Part shown: positions 62,965 to 64,000 of the stretch, piece after piece | How the letters are laid out: each line of letters opens with the position of its first letter | Position numbering within the stretch: position 1 is the first letter of the stretch | Origin: Moritella dasanensis ArB 0140 | Lineage (GTDB): Bacteria > Pseudomonadota > Gammaproteobacteria > Enterobacterales > Moritellaceae | NCBI RefSeq assembly: GCF_000276805.1 | Contig: NZ_AKXQ01000016.1 | Location: forward strand, 35,847 to 99,846 | Direction of reading: 5' to 3' | Length of the DNA: 64,000 nt | Made by a program: the position numbers and the translations under genes | Notes under the pieces: generated by a model | Database searches by the model: none | Seen by the model: only the letters and a program-made list of their open reading frames with translations | Told to the model about the DNA's origin: nothing

Positions 62965-63021
62965 TAATAGGAGTCATCAGCCAGAGATTGGCGGTTAAGT
63001 AGGTGGCACCCCATCACCTTA
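62965..63021 (-). promoter_or_regulatory. fluoride riboswitch (crcB motif) upstream of the NifU-like gene
   Basis: The minus strand reads, in order, GGTGATGG, GGTGCCACC, TTAACCGCC, GGCTGATGAC and TCCTA, matching the fluoride riboswitch consensus as I know it (GGCGATGGnnTTCGCC, AACCGCC, GGCTGATGACnCCTAC). Helix P1 is GGTG/CACC and P2 is GCCA/TGGC. Loop GGGGT can form the required pseudoknot with ACTCC through one G-U pair. The aptamer ends 128 bases before the ATG and no terminator hairpin follows, so control is probably at translation. Ligand identity is inferred from the motif. Confidence 0.88.
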
Positions 63022-63028
63022 TGTGGTT

Positions 63029-63058
63029 ATTTTAGAGCCGTAGCTCTTTTTGATGCAA
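63029..63058 (-). promoter_or_regulatory. promoter of the riboswitch transcript
   Basis: On the minus strand TTGCAT (63053-63058), an 18-bp spacer and TAAAAT (63029-63034). The predicted start falls a few bases before the aptamer's first helix. Confidence 0.65.
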
Positions 63059-63130
63059 GCATTACTATAGACCGGTTTTTTATATTAAACCGTTCCTATA
63101 TAAGCATCGATATAGCCTTAACTATACATA

Positions 63131-63652
63131 CTAACTGTACTCTCTAATTTTCAATGGCTTGCTAGTATCATAACTGTTTAATACATCTAATAAGTTAGCG
63201 GTACTTGAGACAGTATCAGAAGGAGATGTTATATCTTCATTAAATTCATTGGCTTGAGCAAGTTCATTCAGCGTCGGCTTAATTAACGTATCATGGGCTA
63301 ATTTTTGCTGTAACAAATGCGAACTATTTTGCACCACAGATTCAGGCACATATTTAATATCACCGACGTTCACAGCGATTTCTGGCGAGAAGCAGATTTC
63401 TAAACGCATCGCAGCCATATTGTTAGTGACTGCATATTCATTCAACCGAACCATACGGGCAGCATCGTACGCTGACGTATCAACGGCAGGTTGCTTAATC
63501 TCGATTTGTTTCTGATCAGTAATGTCAGATGACAACATACTTAATAGCAAAGCAAATTTTGCTCTATCACCATTTAAAGCACATCTATTTAATTGTTGGC
63601 CAAGTTGCAACTCATCAATTAAAGCATGTTGTCGTATCGATTGAACGTAAAT
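63131..63652 (-). CDS. VC2046/SO_2500 family protein, probable AUU start
   Basis: A small cytoplasmic protein of 173 residues from the chosen start, in a family I recognise by ALIDELQLGQQLNRC...GDRAKFALLLSMLSSD. Its function is unknown. No ATG, GTG or TTG begins the conserved N-terminus. The only in-frame codon with a good ribosome site is ATT (63650-63652), with AGAGG 7 bases upstream. The first conventional candidate, TTG at 63610, would cut off the conserved ALIDEL segment and lacks a ribosome site. An upstream in-frame TAA limits the frame. A start error or frameshift is possible. Confidence 0.65.
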   Translation of the reverse strand: MYVQSIRQHALIDELQLGQQLNRCALNGDRAKFALLLSMLSSDITDQKQIEIKQPAVDTSAYDAARMVRLNEYAVTNNMAAMRLEICFSPEIAVNVGDIKYVPESVVQNSSHLLQQKLAHDTLIKPTLNELAQANEFNEDITSPSDTVSSTANLLDVLNSYDTSKPLKIREYS

Positions 63653-63769
63653 AAAGGTACCTCTTTAACAAGATTGCGCGCAGAACAACCAAATTTTGCC
63701 GCGAAATAATCAACTAGTAAGTTATCGGCCTGTTTTTCAAAATATTTAGCTGTTTATTTGAAGTTTTTA

Positions 63770-63797
63770 TTCACATATAGACATTTTCTGATATTAT
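63770..63797 (+). promoter_or_regulatory. promoter of tRNA-Tyr
   Basis: TTCACA (63770-63775), a 16-bp spacer, TATTAT (63792-63797), and a CCG-containing discriminator, 15 bases before the tRNA 5' end. Confidence 0.6.
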
Positions 63798-63812
63798 CCG
63801 TTTCGTACTTGT

Positions 63813-63897
63813 GGAGGGGTTCCCGAGTGGCCAAAGGGATCAGACTGTAAATCTGACGGCTCAGCCTTCGAAGGTTCGAATCCTTCTCCCTCCACCA
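63813..63897 (+). tRNA. tRNA-Tyr (anticodon GUA)
   Basis: An 85-nt class II tRNA with encoded CCA. Acceptor GGAGGGG pairs with TCCCTCC, the anticodon arm CAGACTGTAAATCTG gives anticodon GTA, the variable arm is long, and the T-loop GGTTCGAATCC is standard. No terminator follows before the window end, so more tRNA genes may continue to the right. Confidence 0.98.
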
Positions 63898-64000
63898 CAA
63901 TATTTAAGTTATGTTGATTACATTTACTCATTTTAAATGAGCAAAAGGTCGACATAATACAACATCTACCATTGCGAGTAGATGAAAAAAGCATTACTTG

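Noticed and set aside
63035..63049. AGAGC-CGTA-GCTCT followed by TTTTT, resembling a plus-strand terminator of a small RNA
   Set aside because: The stem is only 5 bp and no plus-strand transcript unit is evident. The sequence sits in the spacer of the minus-strand promoter for the riboswitch.

Overview
The window looks like chromosome from a marine, facultatively anaerobic, flagellated gammaproteobacterium of the Moritella / Shewanella / Vibrio type. The indicators are FrdABCD fumarate reductase, Vibrio-style flagellar FlgO/FlgP/FlgT, DUF2986, DUF3332 and VC2046/SO_2500-type proteins, a TRAP transporter paired with UspA, and moderately AT-rich DNA. The genus cannot be fixed without a search; Moritella is a best guess. 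I see no phage, insertion sequence, conjugative module or CRISPR array.

Layout. 0-8 kb: the end of a TRAP transporter fusion gene with a UspA partner, a receiver-CheC protein next to a diguanylate cyclase, a DUF2986 gene, a DUF1456 gene, two alpha/beta hydrolases and a DMT exporter. 8-15 kb: fhs, yegD, a TraF-like outer-membrane protein, and an aminotransferase divergent from an AraC/GyrI regulator. 15.3-15.9 kb: two near-identical stand-alone tRNA-Ser(UGA) units. 16-24 kb: amtB, then a minus-strand series yjiH-yjiG-M20 peptidase-frdABCD with a consensus FNR box upstream. 24-31 kb: DoxX/Ohr, a DUF3332 lipoprotein, a YbaY-META lipoprotein, an amidohydrolase fused to a YbaY domain, and an esterase. 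31-34 kb: flagellar flgT facing a small lipoprotein gene plus flgO-flgP, with a sigma-54 promoter in each direction. 34-39 kb: a MenA-like prenyltransferase, an MltF-like lytic transglycosylase with two solute-binding domains, and a dicarboxylate/glutamate symporter.

39-60 kb carries purine catabolism in two blocks. The first is an AzgA-type purine permease and uraH, divergent from puuE-uraD-alc-allA-puuD. The second is the minus-strand xdhA-xdhB-xdhC-guaD operon with a GntR regulator upstream. Together they encode guanine to xanthine, urate, allantoin, allantoate, ureidoglycolate and finally glyoxylate plus urea, using a membrane cytochrome-c urate oxidase. Between the blocks lie a PAP2 phosphatase, an HD-GYP protein, a LysR/TDT transporter pair, a FimV-like protein, a RutR-like TetR regulator and two glycosyltransferases.

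61-63 kb holds the most interesting locus: a two-gene operon encoding a NifU/IscU-like scaffold and a GGGtGRT-family protein of unknown function. Its leader matches the fluoride (crcB) riboswitch consensus. A consensus-like promoter sits just upstream, and the 3' strand of the aptamer is an exact 8-nt complement of the ribosome-binding site, which suggests fluoride-induced translation. The window ends with a VC2046/SO_2500-type gene that probably starts at AUU, and a tRNA-Tyr.
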